Source: Fibrobacterota bacterium (GTDB lineage Bacteria > Fibrobacterota > Fibrobacteria > UBA11236). From it: 64,000 bases of DNA. Location of the stretch: contig JAQBPN010000060.1 of NCBI GenBank assembly GCA_028287505.1, positions 32,001-96,000 of the forward strand, read 5' to 3'. Below, piece after piece: positions 9,243 to 16,524 of the stretch. The notes beneath the pieces are model-generated. The model ran no database searches. It was not told the DNA's origin and saw only the letters and a list, made by a program, of their open reading frames with translations. The position numbers and the translations under genes are program-made. Position 1 is the first letter of the stretch; the number at the start of each line of letters is the position of its first letter.

Positions 9243-11285
9243 ATGCCGGAAACCCCTCGTTTAAATCCGTTCCAAAGACTTAAGGTCCTCATTCTCGGGA
9301 ATGCGCTCAATCCCGCCGATCGGAACTCCTTTCACAGCATCAGCCTCATCGCCTTTTTCGCCTGGGTCGGCCTGGGCGCGGACGGCCTTTCCTCTTCCAG
9401 CTACGGTCCGGAAAACGCGTTCCTCGCTCTGAAGGAACATCCGCACCTGGGGATTTTCGTGGCCTTGGCCACCATCCTCACCATCTTCGTCATCAGCGCC
9501 AGTTACTCCCAGATCATCGAACTCTTTCCCACGGGCGGCGGCGGATACCTGGTGGCCAGCAAGCTGCTCAATCCCACCATGGGGATGATTTGCGGTTGCG
9601 CCCTCCTCATCGATTATATCCTCACGCTCACCATTTCCGTGGCCGCCGGCGCCGATGCCATCCTGAGCTTTCTGCCCGCGGACTGGTACCGGTACAAATT
9701 GGAAGCGACCCTGCTCGGCATCGTCCTGCTCTCCGTGCTGAATCTGCGCGGCGCCAAGGAATCGATCATGGTGTTGCTGCCGGTGTTCATCGTTTTCCTG
9801 ATTACGCACGCCTTCATCATCATGTACGCGCTGCTCATGCATGCCGGGGACATTCCCGCCCTGATCCAGTCCACCGCCCAGGACACGCACCAATCCATGT
9901 CGGAACTGGGCTGGGTGGGGATGTTCCTCCTGATCATGCGGTCCTACAGCATGGGCGGCTCCACCTATACCGGCATCGAAGCGGTCAGCAACGGCCTGCC
10001 CATCCTGCGGGAGCCCAAGGTCCAGACCGGCAAACGGACCATGATCTACATGTCCACCTCCCTGGCCTTCACGGTGTTCGGCCTGATGGTGGCTTACCTG
10101 CTCTACGATGTCAGCCCCGAAGCGGGCAAGACCTTGAACGCGGTCCTGTTCGAAAAGGCCACCGCCGCCTGGGGCCCCAAGATGGGAACCCTCTTCGTGC
10201 AAATCTCCCTCTTCTCGGAAGCGGCCATCCTGTTCGCCGCGGCCCAGGCGGGTTTCATGGGCGGTCCGCGCGTGCTGGCCAACATGTCCCTGGATCACTG
10301 GTACCCCACCAAGTTCACTTTGCTCAGCGATCGCCTGGTGAGCCAGAACGGCATCATCCTGATGGGCGCCGCGGCCGTGGTCATGGTGGCCCTGAGCGGC
10401 GGCTCGGTGGAGTTCCTGTCCGTTCTCTACGTCATCACCGTGTTCATCACCTTCGTGCTCTCGCAGCTGGGCATGGTGCGCCATTGGGCCACCACGCGGC
10501 GCAGGGAGGACAAATGGAAGCGCAAGCTGGCCGTGAACGGGCTGGGCCTGGGAATGTGCATTTTCATCCTGGCCGCGGTCACCTTCCTCAAGTTCAACGA
10601 GGGCGGTTGGCTGGCCCTGGTCCTGACGGGCGTCCTGGTGGCCATCGCCATGTTCGTCAAGCGCCATTACAGCAACACCGCCAAGATGCTCAAGCGCATG
10701 GACAACCTGGTCCAGGCGGCCCAGAGCTCGCATACCGGGGCGATATCCAAGATCGTCAAAGGGGACGGCCATGCCCACCGGGCGGATGACCCCATTCCCG
10801 AACCCAAGTTCGACCCCAAGGCCCGCACGGCCGTGATGCTGGTGAGCGGATTCAATGGACTGGGGCTGCACACCCTGTTCAGCATCATCCGCCTGTTCGG
10901 CGGCATCTACAAGAATTTCGTCTTCGTGGAAATCGGCCTCATCGACGCGGGTTTGTACAAGGGTTCGGACGAGGTGGACAACCTCCAGGCCCACGTCAAG
11001 AAACAGCTGGACGGCTACGTGGAGTTCATCCGCCGGCACGGCTACTACGGCGAGGGCGTTTCCGCGCTTTCCCATGACGTGGTGGAGGGCAGCGCCAATC
11101 TCGCGCCCAAGATCATGGAGCGCTTCCCCCAATCGGTTTTCTTCATGGGCCAGCTGGTTTTCCCGGAAGAATCCTTCCTGTCCCGGCTCTTCCACAACAA
11201 CGTGGTTTTCGCCGTGCAGCGGCGGCTCTACCATCTGGGCATCCCCTTTATCATCATGCCGGTGCGCGTGAAGATGCGGGTGTGA
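9243..11285 (+). CDS. APC-superfamily amino acid permease with C-terminal cytoplasmic domain
   Basis: 680 residues. About 12 hydrophobic segments fill residues ~30-490, with the APC-type glycine-rich helix 1 region (FAWVGLGADGLSSSSYGPENAF) and FPTGGGGYLVASKLL in the second to third helices. The last ~150 residues are soluble and lie after KRHYSNTAKMLKRMDNLVQAAQ; they have an alpha/beta character (KARTAVMLVSGFNGLGLHTLF) like a universal-stress-type regulatory domain. Transport of an amino acid or related cation is inferred from the family; the substrate cannot be read. Upstream, TATATT at 9177-9182 may be the -10 box. The stop is 4 bases before the methylase start. Confidence 0.85.
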   Translation: MPETPRLNPFQRLKVLILGNALNPADRNSFHSISLIAFFAWVGLGADGLSSSSYGPENAFLALKEHPHLGIFVALATILTIFVISASYSQIIELFPTGGGGYLVASKLLNPTMGMICGCALLIDYILTLTISVAAGADAILSFLPADWYRYKLEATLLGIVLLSVLNLRGAKESIMVLLPVFIVFLITHAFIIMYALLMHAGDIPALIQSTAQDTHQSMSELGWVGMFLLIMRSYSMGGSTYTGIEAVSNGLPILREPKVQTGKRTMIYMSTSLAFTVFGLMVAYLLYDVSPEAGKTLNAVLFEKATAAWGPKMGTLFVQISLFSEAAILFAAAQAGFMGGPRVLANMSLDHWYPTKFTLLSDRLVSQNGIILMGAAAVVMVALSGGSVEFLSVLYVITVFITFVLSQLGMVRHWATTRRREDKWKRKLAVNGLGLGMCIFILAAVTFLKFNEGGWLALVLTGVLVAIAMFVKRHYSNTAKMLKRMDNLVQAAQSSHTGAISKIVKGDGHAHRADDPIPEPKFDPKARTAVMLVSGFNGLGLHTLFSIIRLFGGIYKNFVFVEIGLIDAGLYKGSDEVDNLQAHVKKQLDGYVEFIRRHGYYGEGVSALSHDVVEGSANLAPKIMERFPQSVFFMGQLVFPEESFLSRLFHNNVVFAVQRRLYHLGIPFIIMPVRVKMRV

Positions 11286-11289
11286 ACGG

Positions 11290-12216
11290 ATGGTCGCGCG
11301 GCCATTCCTGAAGTGGGCGGGCGGCAAGGGCCAGCTCCTGGAGCGCCTCTCAGCCTATTTCCCCAAAGCCCTTGCGGACGGCACCGTCCAGAACTACTTC
11401 GAACCCTTCCTGGGCGGCGGGGCGATGTTCTTCCACGTGATGCAGAAGTATCCGGTCCGGTCCGCGTACCTGATGGACGCCAATGAAGAATTGGTCCTGT
11501 TGTACAAAACCGTCCAGCGCGACGCGGAGCCGCTGATCGCCGTTCTGGCGCAGATGGAAAAGGAATACCTGAAGCTGACGGAAGCCAAGCGCCTGGCCCG
11601 CTTCCTGAAGGTGCGCCAGACGCTCAACGCGGCGCGGTCCGGGATGAACTTCCGCACCTACTCGGCGGCCTGGGTGGAGCGCGCCTCCCAGATCCTTTTC
11701 CTGAACAAGACCTGTTATAACGGACTGTTCCGCGTAAACCGGGATGGCGGATTCAACGTCCCCTTCGGGAAGTACGTGCGTCCTTCCATCGTGGATCCGG
11801 AAAACCTGCGCGGGGCCTCCAAGCTGCTCGCCAAGGCGAAGATACGCCTGGGCGATTTCGGCGACCTCGCCAAGATGGATGCGCTGCTCAAGCCCGGTTC
11901 CTTCATCTACTATGACCCGCCCTACCGGCCCCTGAGCCGCACCGCCAGTTTCACCTCCTACAGCAAGTTCGCGTTCGGCGACGGAGAGCAGGAGCGCTTG
12001 GCCGCAATGTTCAAGGCTCTGGACAAGCGGGGGATCTACCAGATGCTCAGCAATTCCGATCCCAAGAACTCCGATCCCAAGGATGATTTCTTCGAGGATC
12101 GCTACCCGGGGTACCGGGATACTTTCTACCGCATTCCCGCATCCCGGTCCATCAATTCCAATCCCGCCCTCCGCGGCCGCATCAACGAAATCGTCATCAC
12201 CAACTATAAGGCCTGA
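11290..12216 (+). CDS. dam: D12-class (Dam-type) DNA adenine N6-methyltransferase
   Basis: 308 residues. It transfers a methyl group from S-adenosylmethionine to adenine N6. The SAM-binding motif FLKWAGGKGQLL is at residues ~5-16 and the catalytic motif DPPY at 209-212, in the order of the alpha class (Dam, M.DpnIIA, M.MboIA), whose usual target is GATC. The region FLNKTCYNGLFRVNRDGGFNVPFGKY is also characteristic of Dam-type enzymes. Its stop overlaps the start of the nuclease gene (TGATG), so the two form a modification-restriction pair. The start lies only 4 bases after the permease stop and has no clear Shine-Dalgarno, which suggests translational coupling to the permease. The actual recognition sequence is not known. 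Confidence 0.92.
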   Translation: MVARPFLKWAGGKGQLLERLSAYFPKALADGTVQNYFEPFLGGGAMFFHVMQKYPVRSAYLMDANEELVLLYKTVQRDAEPLIAVLAQMEKEYLKLTEAKRLARFLKVRQTLNAARSGMNFRTYSAAWVERASQILFLNKTCYNGLFRVNRDGGFNVPFGKYVRPSIVDPENLRGASKLLAKAKIRLGDFGDLAKMDALLKPGSFIYYDPPYRPLSRTASFTSYSKFAFGDGEQERLAAMFKALDKRGIYQMLSNSDPKNSDPKDDFFEDRYPGYRDTFYRIPASRSINSNPALRGRINEIVITNYKA

Positions 12217-13496
12217 TGGAACGCGACGAAGCCTGGAAGCGGGTTTTCGAAAAGCTGCCGGTCCTGGACACGATCGCCCGGGATGGAATATTCCGCGTGA
12301 GCGCGGATGAACTTAAAGCCCACGGCGGCCGCGAGCCGCGCCTGATGGCCAAGATAGACACTCTGGCGGAGCGCCCGGCGATATTGGCGGAGCACGGTCT
12401 GGCCTTGTTCCCGGTCCGCAACGGGCACTATGCCCTGTTTCCCGATCCCGACCGGAAAAGCTTTTTCAGCTTCGGGGGGGAGGAAACCCCGCCGGTACGG
12501 GTATTCCGATCCGCCGTCGACTTGAATCTCTTCGATACCTTTCCCCGCGGCCAGGAGTCGAGCGAATCCCAGGCCCTGGACTTCGCTTTCCTTTCCTCCA
12601 TGCTGCCCGCGTTCTGCGGCGCCCAGGACATGCGCCTCACTTTGCGGGGCCGCTTGTTTTCCGGGGGCTTTTCTTTCCGCACGCCCGCGGGCGGCCTGTC
12701 CGTGGACGTCTCGCGGGTGCAGATCGAAGTGGACGCCGGGTACGAAAGCTCCGATGCCATCTTCCTCATCGAAGCCAAGCGCGGCCGACGGGACGATTTC
12801 CACATCCGACAGCTTTGGTACCCCTACCTGCACTGGTCGACGCTTACGCGCAAGCGCGTGGCGCCGATTTTCTTCACCTACAGCAATGGCCAGTACTTCC
12901 TCACCGAGTTCGCGTTCGGCGACGCGTTCGGGGACCTCAGGGCGGTGCGCAGCAAGGCGTATTGCCTCGAAGAACCCCAAGCGGATCTGGATTTCCCGGC
13001 CTTGCTGGCGGCCACGCAGGCGGGTCCGGAGCCGGAAGGCACTTTTCCACAGGCCAACGACCTGGACAAAGTGGTCGATTCCATCCAGGCGGCCGGAAAC
13101 GGAGATGTTACCAAAGCGGGGATCGCGGCGCTTTTCGGTTTCGACGAGCGCCAGGGGGATTACTATGCGAATGCCGCGTGTTACCTGGGGCTGCTGAAGC
13201 GCGCAGGGACGGCCTTCGGGATCACGGAAGCGGGGACGGCATTCAACGCCCTGCGATCCAGGTCGGAACGGACCGGAGCCCTGGTGCGGCGGATGCTGGA
13301 AATCCCCAGCCTGCGCGAGGCGGTGCGATTGCTGGTGGAGCGGGGCTTCCGGGCGGAAAAAATCGCCCAGGCCGAGTTGGCGGACGTGATCCGGGTGCAT
13401 ACGGGGCTGGGAGCTTCGACGCCGGAGCGGCGGGCCGGCACGGTGCGGGCCTGGCTGGGATGGATCATGGGAAACGTCAAAATCCGGATGAAATGA
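12216..13496 (+). CDS. Probable type II restriction endonuclease (PD-(D/E)XK fold) partnered with the Dam-type methylase
   Basis: 426 residues, starting within the methylase stop codon (TGATG overlap). Residues ~165-190 hold EVDAGYESSDAIFLIEAK, which fits a PD-(D/E)XK active site: acidic residue Asp173 or Asp180, then Glu186-x-Lys188. The N-terminal ~110 residues look like a helical DNA-binding region, and the C-terminal ~120 residues (from about 290) resemble a winged-helix unit like those of restriction enzymes from the DUF6996/DUF6997 type. The gene order and overlap make this the restriction partner of the adenine methylase. The nuclease assignment rests on the motif and context; the cleavage site is inferred to equal the methylase target. 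Confidence 0.75.
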   Translation: MERDEAWKRVFEKLPVLDTIARDGIFRVSADELKAHGGREPRLMAKIDTLAERPAILAEHGLALFPVRNGHYALFPDPDRKSFFSFGGEETPPVRVFRSAVDLNLFDTFPRGQESSESQALDFAFLSSMLPAFCGAQDMRLTLRGRLFSGGFSFRTPAGGLSVDVSRVQIEVDAGYESSDAIFLIEAKRGRRDDFHIRQLWYPYLHWSTLTRKRVAPIFFTYSNGQYFLTEFAFGDAFGDLRAVRSKAYCLEEPQADLDFPALLAATQAGPEPEGTFPQANDLDKVVDSIQAAGNGDVTKAGIAALFGFDERQGDYYANAACYLGLLKRAGTAFGITEAGTAFNALRSRSERTGALVRRMLEIPSLREAVRLLVERGFRAEKIAQAELADVIRVHTGLGASTPERRAGTVRAWLGWIMGNVKIRMK

Positions 13497-13526
13497 TCCG
13501 CTATTTCGCCCACCCTGATCCGTTCG

Positions 13527-14603
13527 TCAATGCGTAGCGTCTCGGCCGTAGCGGATGAGCGTGCCGTAAGGCGCAGGAAATATTCGCCCTTGCAAATCGG
13601 TCATATCCACGGTGAGGGTCGCGGGTGCCAAGATGGATTTCGATGCGGCCTTTGCCGGTAAGGCGGTAGGGTTCGGCCGTGCGTTGTAAATCGCGTTGAG
13701 CAAGGATGTCGATGCCGATTTCGTATCCAGGGACGATTCCCAGAACATGATGCCGCCGCCGCTGTCCGCGGCAAGCTTGGTTTTTTTCTGCATGGTGGGG
13801 ATGCCGTTGTAGTAAAAGCCGTTGTATTCGTCCCGGTTCGCGGCGGTCGGGTCGGCGGCTATGATAGCACTGTAATTCATGTCCCCGTAAGCGGCGTTGC
13901 GGCCGTAAAACGGCACCCCGAGGATGATTTTGTCTTTGGGCAAGCCGCGTTTTTTCCAGAAATTCAAATCGATAAGCGATTTGTCATAACCCGAGTGGGG
14001 GGCGGCGGCATGATCATAGGCCATGATATTGAGGAAATCCACGATATCGAATACCGCGGTTTCAATCGCATACCCGAACGTGCCGACGCTGCCGCCTACC
14101 ACGGCGGCGGTGACCAGCTTGCTTTTCGCGTGCATTTTCGCGGCGAGCTCGGTCATCATCGTCGTGAAATTCTTGCTGTCAGGGTCAGGTGCTTCTTTCG
14201 GATATTCCCAATCGATATCGATGCCGTCGAGGTTGTACTTCACCAGCATGGCATCGCAGTTGTTGATGAACGTCGCGCGGTAGCCGGCATTGGCGGAGAT
14301 GGCACGGAAATACGTATCGTTATTGCCGCCGCCGCCGCCGATTGAGACAAGCACTTTGACGCCTTTTGCATGCGCGGCCGCGACAAGGTTGCGCAAGAGG
14401 CCGTCATTGGGATTGTTAAGGCCCCCGGTACCGCTTCCTACTGTGACAAAGGCATAATTCACATGCGTCAACTGGCTGAAATTAAGGGAGGCGCTTTGAT
14501 CGCCTGACCAGTCCACGACATAGCCGATTATCTTGAACTCCGCCGAAGCGGAAGCAAACATGGCGAGACCGAGGATCAGCATGCATTGACTGAATGATTT
14601 CAT
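13527..14603 (-). CDS. Secreted GH18 chitinase-like glycosidase
   Basis: 358 residues. The first 21 form a signal peptide (MLILGLAMFASASA). The GH18 hallmarks are present: the SIGG strand motif (here extended to five glycines) at ~87-93 and DGIDIDWEY at 126-134, with Glu133 as the catalytic acid and Asp131 as its helper; MAYD and the tryptophan of MFWE close the barrel. It should hydrolyse chitin or a related beta-1,4-GlcNAc polymer outside the cytoplasm. The last ~40 residues (LPAKAASKSILAPATLTVDMTDLQGRIF) look like a short remnant of the sorting-domain fold. The start ATG has no Shine-Dalgarno of its own and directly follows the TAG of a 15-codon ORF with a strong one (separate entry). It is divergent from the DAHP synthase unit. 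Confidence 0.9.
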   Translation of the reverse strand: MKSFSQCMLILGLAMFASASAEFKIIGYVVDWSGDQSASLNFSQLTHVNYAFVTVGSGTGGLNNPNDGLLRNLVAAAHAKGVKVLVSIGGGGGNNDTYFRAISANAGYRATFINNCDAMLVKYNLDGIDIDWEYPKEAPDPDSKNFTTMMTELAAKMHAKSKLVTAAVVGGSVGTFGYAIETAVFDIVDFLNIMAYDHAAAPHSGYDKSLIDLNFWKKRGLPKDKIILGVPFYGRNAAYGDMNYSAIIAADPTAANRDEYNGFYYNGIPTMQKKTKLAADSGGGIMFWESSLDTKSASTSLLNAIYNARPNPTALPAKAASKSILAPATLTVDMTDLQGRIFPAPYGTLIRYGRDATH

Positions 14604-14651
14604 CTATGCCGACAATAACGCCTGATTGGATGATTCGCATATCAAGTCCAT
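14604..14651 (-). CDS. 15-codon leader ORF directly abutting the chitinase start
   Basis: On the minus strand AAGGAGG (14657-14663) lies 5 bases before ATG 14651, the best ribosome site in this part of the window. The ORF encodes MDLICESSNQALLSA and ends in TAG at 14606-14604, immediately followed in the same frame by the chitinase ATG at 14603. A ribosome finishing the small ORF would sit on the chitinase start, so reinitiation is likely the way the chitinase is translated. No similarity to a known peptide is seen. The alternative is a sequencing or real point mutation that split one ORF, but a 16-residue extension before a signal peptide would be unusual. Confidence 0.6.
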   Translation of the reverse strand: MDLICESSNQALLSA

Positions 14652-14765
14652 GGCTGCCTCCTTTTTTAATTCACAGTCGTGAACACAATCCTGGGCGGAA
14701 TAGGCGAAAATCAGCCGCAAAGGGCCCCCTGGGCGCCCCGGGGAGCCGATATTTCCGGATACCGG

Positions 14766-14794
14766 TTGACCGGAAGTCCGCGGAGCGATATCTT
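14766..14794 (+). promoter_or_regulatory. Promoter of the DAHP synthase leader
   Basis: TTGACC (14766-14771), exactly 17 bases, then TATCTT (14789-14794). A start site near 14801 would place the leader-peptide ATG (14805) only a few bases from the 5' end, so the leader would be nearly leaderless. It is the best-formed promoter between the chitinase and DAHP synthase genes. Confidence 0.6.
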
Positions 14795-14804
14795 TACCCA
14801 TAGA

Positions 14805-14867
14805 ATGCGTCACGTCTCCAGCAACTCGTATTTCTTCTACTTCTGGCGGGAAACCACCGGGGGATAG
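14805..14867 (+). CDS. Aromatic-rich leader peptide of the DAHP synthase attenuator
   Basis: A 20-residue ORF whose codons 9-14 read Tyr-Phe-Phe-Tyr-Phe-Trp (14829-14846): six consecutive aromatic residues. The end products of the pathway controlled by the downstream gene are exactly Phe, Tyr and Trp. The ORF ends in TAG at 14865-14867. The bases coding for its Thr-Gly-Gly end (14857-14863) can pair with the left arm of the terminator. This is the classical arrangement of a ribosome-mediated transcription attenuator such as those of trp and pheA. No Shine-Dalgarno is visible; with the promoter at 14766-14794 the transcript would begin about 4 bases before the ATG. The peptide itself needs no function. 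Confidence 0.85.
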   Translation: MRHVSSNSYFFYFWRETTGG

Positions 14868-14906
14868 GGAATTCGAGCGTCTTGAGGCCGAACCACCAAC
14901 CCCCGG
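14857..14906 (+). promoter_or_regulatory. Antiterminator of the DAHP synthase attenuator
   Basis: CCGGGGG (14857-14863), inside the end of the leader ORF, is perfectly complementary to CCCCCGG (14900-14906), the left arm of the terminator: seven G-C pairs with a 36-nt loop. The two hairpins are mutually exclusive. A ribosome stalled on the aromatic codons leaves 14857-14863 free and favours antitermination; a ribosome at the TAG (14865) covers it and releases the terminator arm. A short GNRA-capped pairing (GG-GAAA-CC at 14848-14855) may serve as the pause hairpin. Confidence 0.75.
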
Positions 14907-14926
14907 GAATCCCCGGGGGTTTTTTT
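14899..14926 (+). terminator. Intrinsic terminator (attenuator) upstream of the DAHP synthase gene
   Basis: Perfect 9-bp stem ACCCCCGGG/CCCGGGGGT (14899-14907 with 14912-14920), loop AATC, and a run of seven T (14920-14926). It lies between the leader peptide and the DAHP synthase start at 14997, where a plain terminator would make no sense unless it is conditional. Confidence 0.9.
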
Positions 14927-14996
14927 ATTACTCCCGGGGCCGGGGCGCGTCCGCACGAAACGTGGGACCGTCCGGGCCGGATTGAAAGAGGAAGCC

Positions 14997-16055
14997 ATGC
15001 CGACTACAGAAAACCTCAATATACGGGAGATCGTACCCTTGATAGCTCCGGGAGAATTGAAACGGATACTGCCGATGGACGATGCCGCCATCGCCACCGT
15101 GGTCGAAAGCCGCAAGATAGTGCAGGCGATCCTGGCGGGGGAGGATCCGCGCATCCTGGCCATCGTGGGGCCCTGTTCCATCCATGACACGGATGCGGCG
15201 CTGGAATACGCAAGGCGCTTCAAGGCCCTGCGCGACAAGGTGGGGGACAAACTCTTCTTGCTCATGCGCGTCTACTTCGAAAAGCCCCGCACCACGGTGG
15301 GATGGAAAGGTTTCATCAACGATCCCTTCCTGGACGATTCCTGCGATATATCCACGGGGGTGCGCGAGGCGCGCCGGCTGCTGCTGCAGATCAATGCCAT
15401 GGGCATTCCCGCCGCCACGGAATTCCTGGATCCGATCGTGCCGCAGTACATCGCGGACCTGATTACCTGGGCCGCCATCGGGGCGCGCACCACCGAATCC
15501 CAGACCCATCGGCAGATGGCCAGCGGCCTGTCCATGCCCGTGGGCTTCAAGAACGGTACCGACGGGAACATCCAGGTGGCAGTGGATGCGTTGCAGTCCG
15601 CGCGTTTCGCCCACAATTTCCTGGGACTGGATTCGGATGGCCGCACCGCCATCGTCAAGACGCGCGGGAACCCGTGGGGCCACGTGGTGTTGCGCGGCGG
15701 GCGCACCAAGCCCAACTACGACCCGGAGAGCATCGCGGAGGCTTCGGAACAATTGAAGAAGGCCGGCCTGGAGGCCCGCCTGGTGGTGGACTGCAGCCAT
15801 GGCAACACCCAGAAGCGCCACGAGCTGCAGGAAGTGGTGTGGCACAGCATCGTCGAGCAGAAGATGGCCGGGAACACGGCCCTGGTGGGGGCGATGGTGG
15901 AAAGCAACCTTTTCGAAGGCAGCCAGAAGATACCGGGCGACAGGTCACAGCTGCGTTACGGGGTTTCCGTTACCGACCAATGCGTGGGATGGGAAACCAC
16001 GGAGCGCATGGTTCTGAAGGCCCATGAGACCATGCAGGGAGCCGCGGCGGGCTGA
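14997..16055 (+). CDS. aroG: 3-deoxy-D-arabino-heptulosonate 7-phosphate (DAHP) synthase, class I
   Basis: 352 residues. It condenses phosphoenolpyruvate and erythrose 4-phosphate, the first step of the shikimate pathway to Phe, Tyr and Trp. The start is ATG 14997 with AGAGGA at 14987-14992. Class I AroF/G/H signatures are clear: VGPCSIHD near residue 58, MRVYFEKPRTTVGWKGFINDP, GARTTESQTHR, KNGTDGNIQVA and DCSHGNTQKRH. The isozyme letter cannot be decided; the mixed Tyr/Phe/Trp leader suggests control by all three products and perhaps the only such enzyme in the cell. The gene stands alone behind the attenuator. Confidence 0.95.
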   Translation: MPTTENLNIREIVPLIAPGELKRILPMDDAAIATVVESRKIVQAILAGEDPRILAIVGPCSIHDTDAALEYARRFKALRDKVGDKLFLLMRVYFEKPRTTVGWKGFINDPFLDDSCDISTGVREARRLLLQINAMGIPAATEFLDPIVPQYIADLITWAAIGARTTESQTHRQMASGLSMPVGFKNGTDGNIQVAVDALQSARFAHNFLGLDSDGRTAIVKTRGNPWGHVVLRGGRTKPNYDPESIAEASEQLKKAGLEARLVVDCSHGNTQKRHELQEVVWHSIVEQKMAGNTALVGAMVESNLFEGSQKIPGDRSQLRYGVSVTDQCVGWETTERMVLKAHETMQGAAAG

Positions 16056-16064
16056 GGGACGGAG

Positions 16065-16085
16065 GATCCGGCGCGCGGCCGGATC
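16065..16085 (+). terminator. Hairpin after the DAHP synthase gene
   Basis: GATCCGGC (16065-16072) pairs with GCCGGATC (16078-16085) around a GCGCG loop. There is no T run, so termination is only likely. It lies between two convergent genes and overlaps the stop codon of the next one. Confidence 0.4.
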
Positions 16086-16443
16086 AATCCCGTTGTTTGC
16101 CGGGGGAAGTCCCGGCTTCGCCGGAAGCCGTCGGGTTTTCCCCGGATTCTGGATCTGGGGATCCCGCGGGATCGGGAGATCCCGGCTTCAGAAAGGTGAA
16201 GCCGACGATGGGAAAGGTGGCCAGCAGAAGCACCGCCTTGAGGAACAGGTCCGTGAAGGTTCCGAAGTGGAAGTTGTCGAACAGGTATTTCTCCCCGAGC
16301 AGAATCGCGGGCAAAAGCACAAACACCCCAATTACGGATTTGCCGATCTGGTTCTCAAGTCTTATGGATCGGGCCCTTTCCCGGAGCCAGAAAAAGCCCG
16401 CGAAAAGGCATATCAACGTCACGATTTTATCGACAATGGCCAT
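16084..16443 (-). CDS. Small membrane protein of unknown function
   Basis: 119 residues with three hydrophobic segments: residues ~5-20, ~34-50 and ~66-86. The remaining C-terminal ~30 residues are a Pro/Gly/Ser/Asp-rich tail with two near copies of GSPDP. No family is recognised; the layout resembles small CvpA- or YkvA-like membrane proteins but no defining motif is seen. TATTTT lies 6 bases before the ATG on its strand and there is no Shine-Dalgarno, so a leaderless message is possible. It is convergent with the DAHP synthase gene and divergent from the next gene. Confidence 0.6.
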   Translation of the reverse strand: MAIVDKIVTLICLFAGFFWLRERARSIRLENQIGKSVIGVFVLLPAILLGEKYLFDNFHFGTFTDLFLKAVLLLATFPIVGFTFLKPGSPDPAGSPDPESGENPTASGEAGTSPGKQRD

Positions 16444-16524
16444 GCCTGGAAAATAGGAATTAAGTTCCCGTCCAACCCGTGATTTGCTTGGAAAGATCCG
16501 GCATCCCCCCGTAAAATTGGCTCA

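Noticed and set aside
9261-11327. 688-codon minus-strand frame opposite the permease
   Set aside because: His/Gln/Gly-rich translation without hydrophobic segments, whereas the plus frame is a clear 12-helix transporter.
14679-14867. 62-codon frame containing the aromatic leader peptide
   Set aside because: The promoter at 14766-14794 lies inside it; only the last 21 codons, from ATG 14805, can be on the attenuator transcript.
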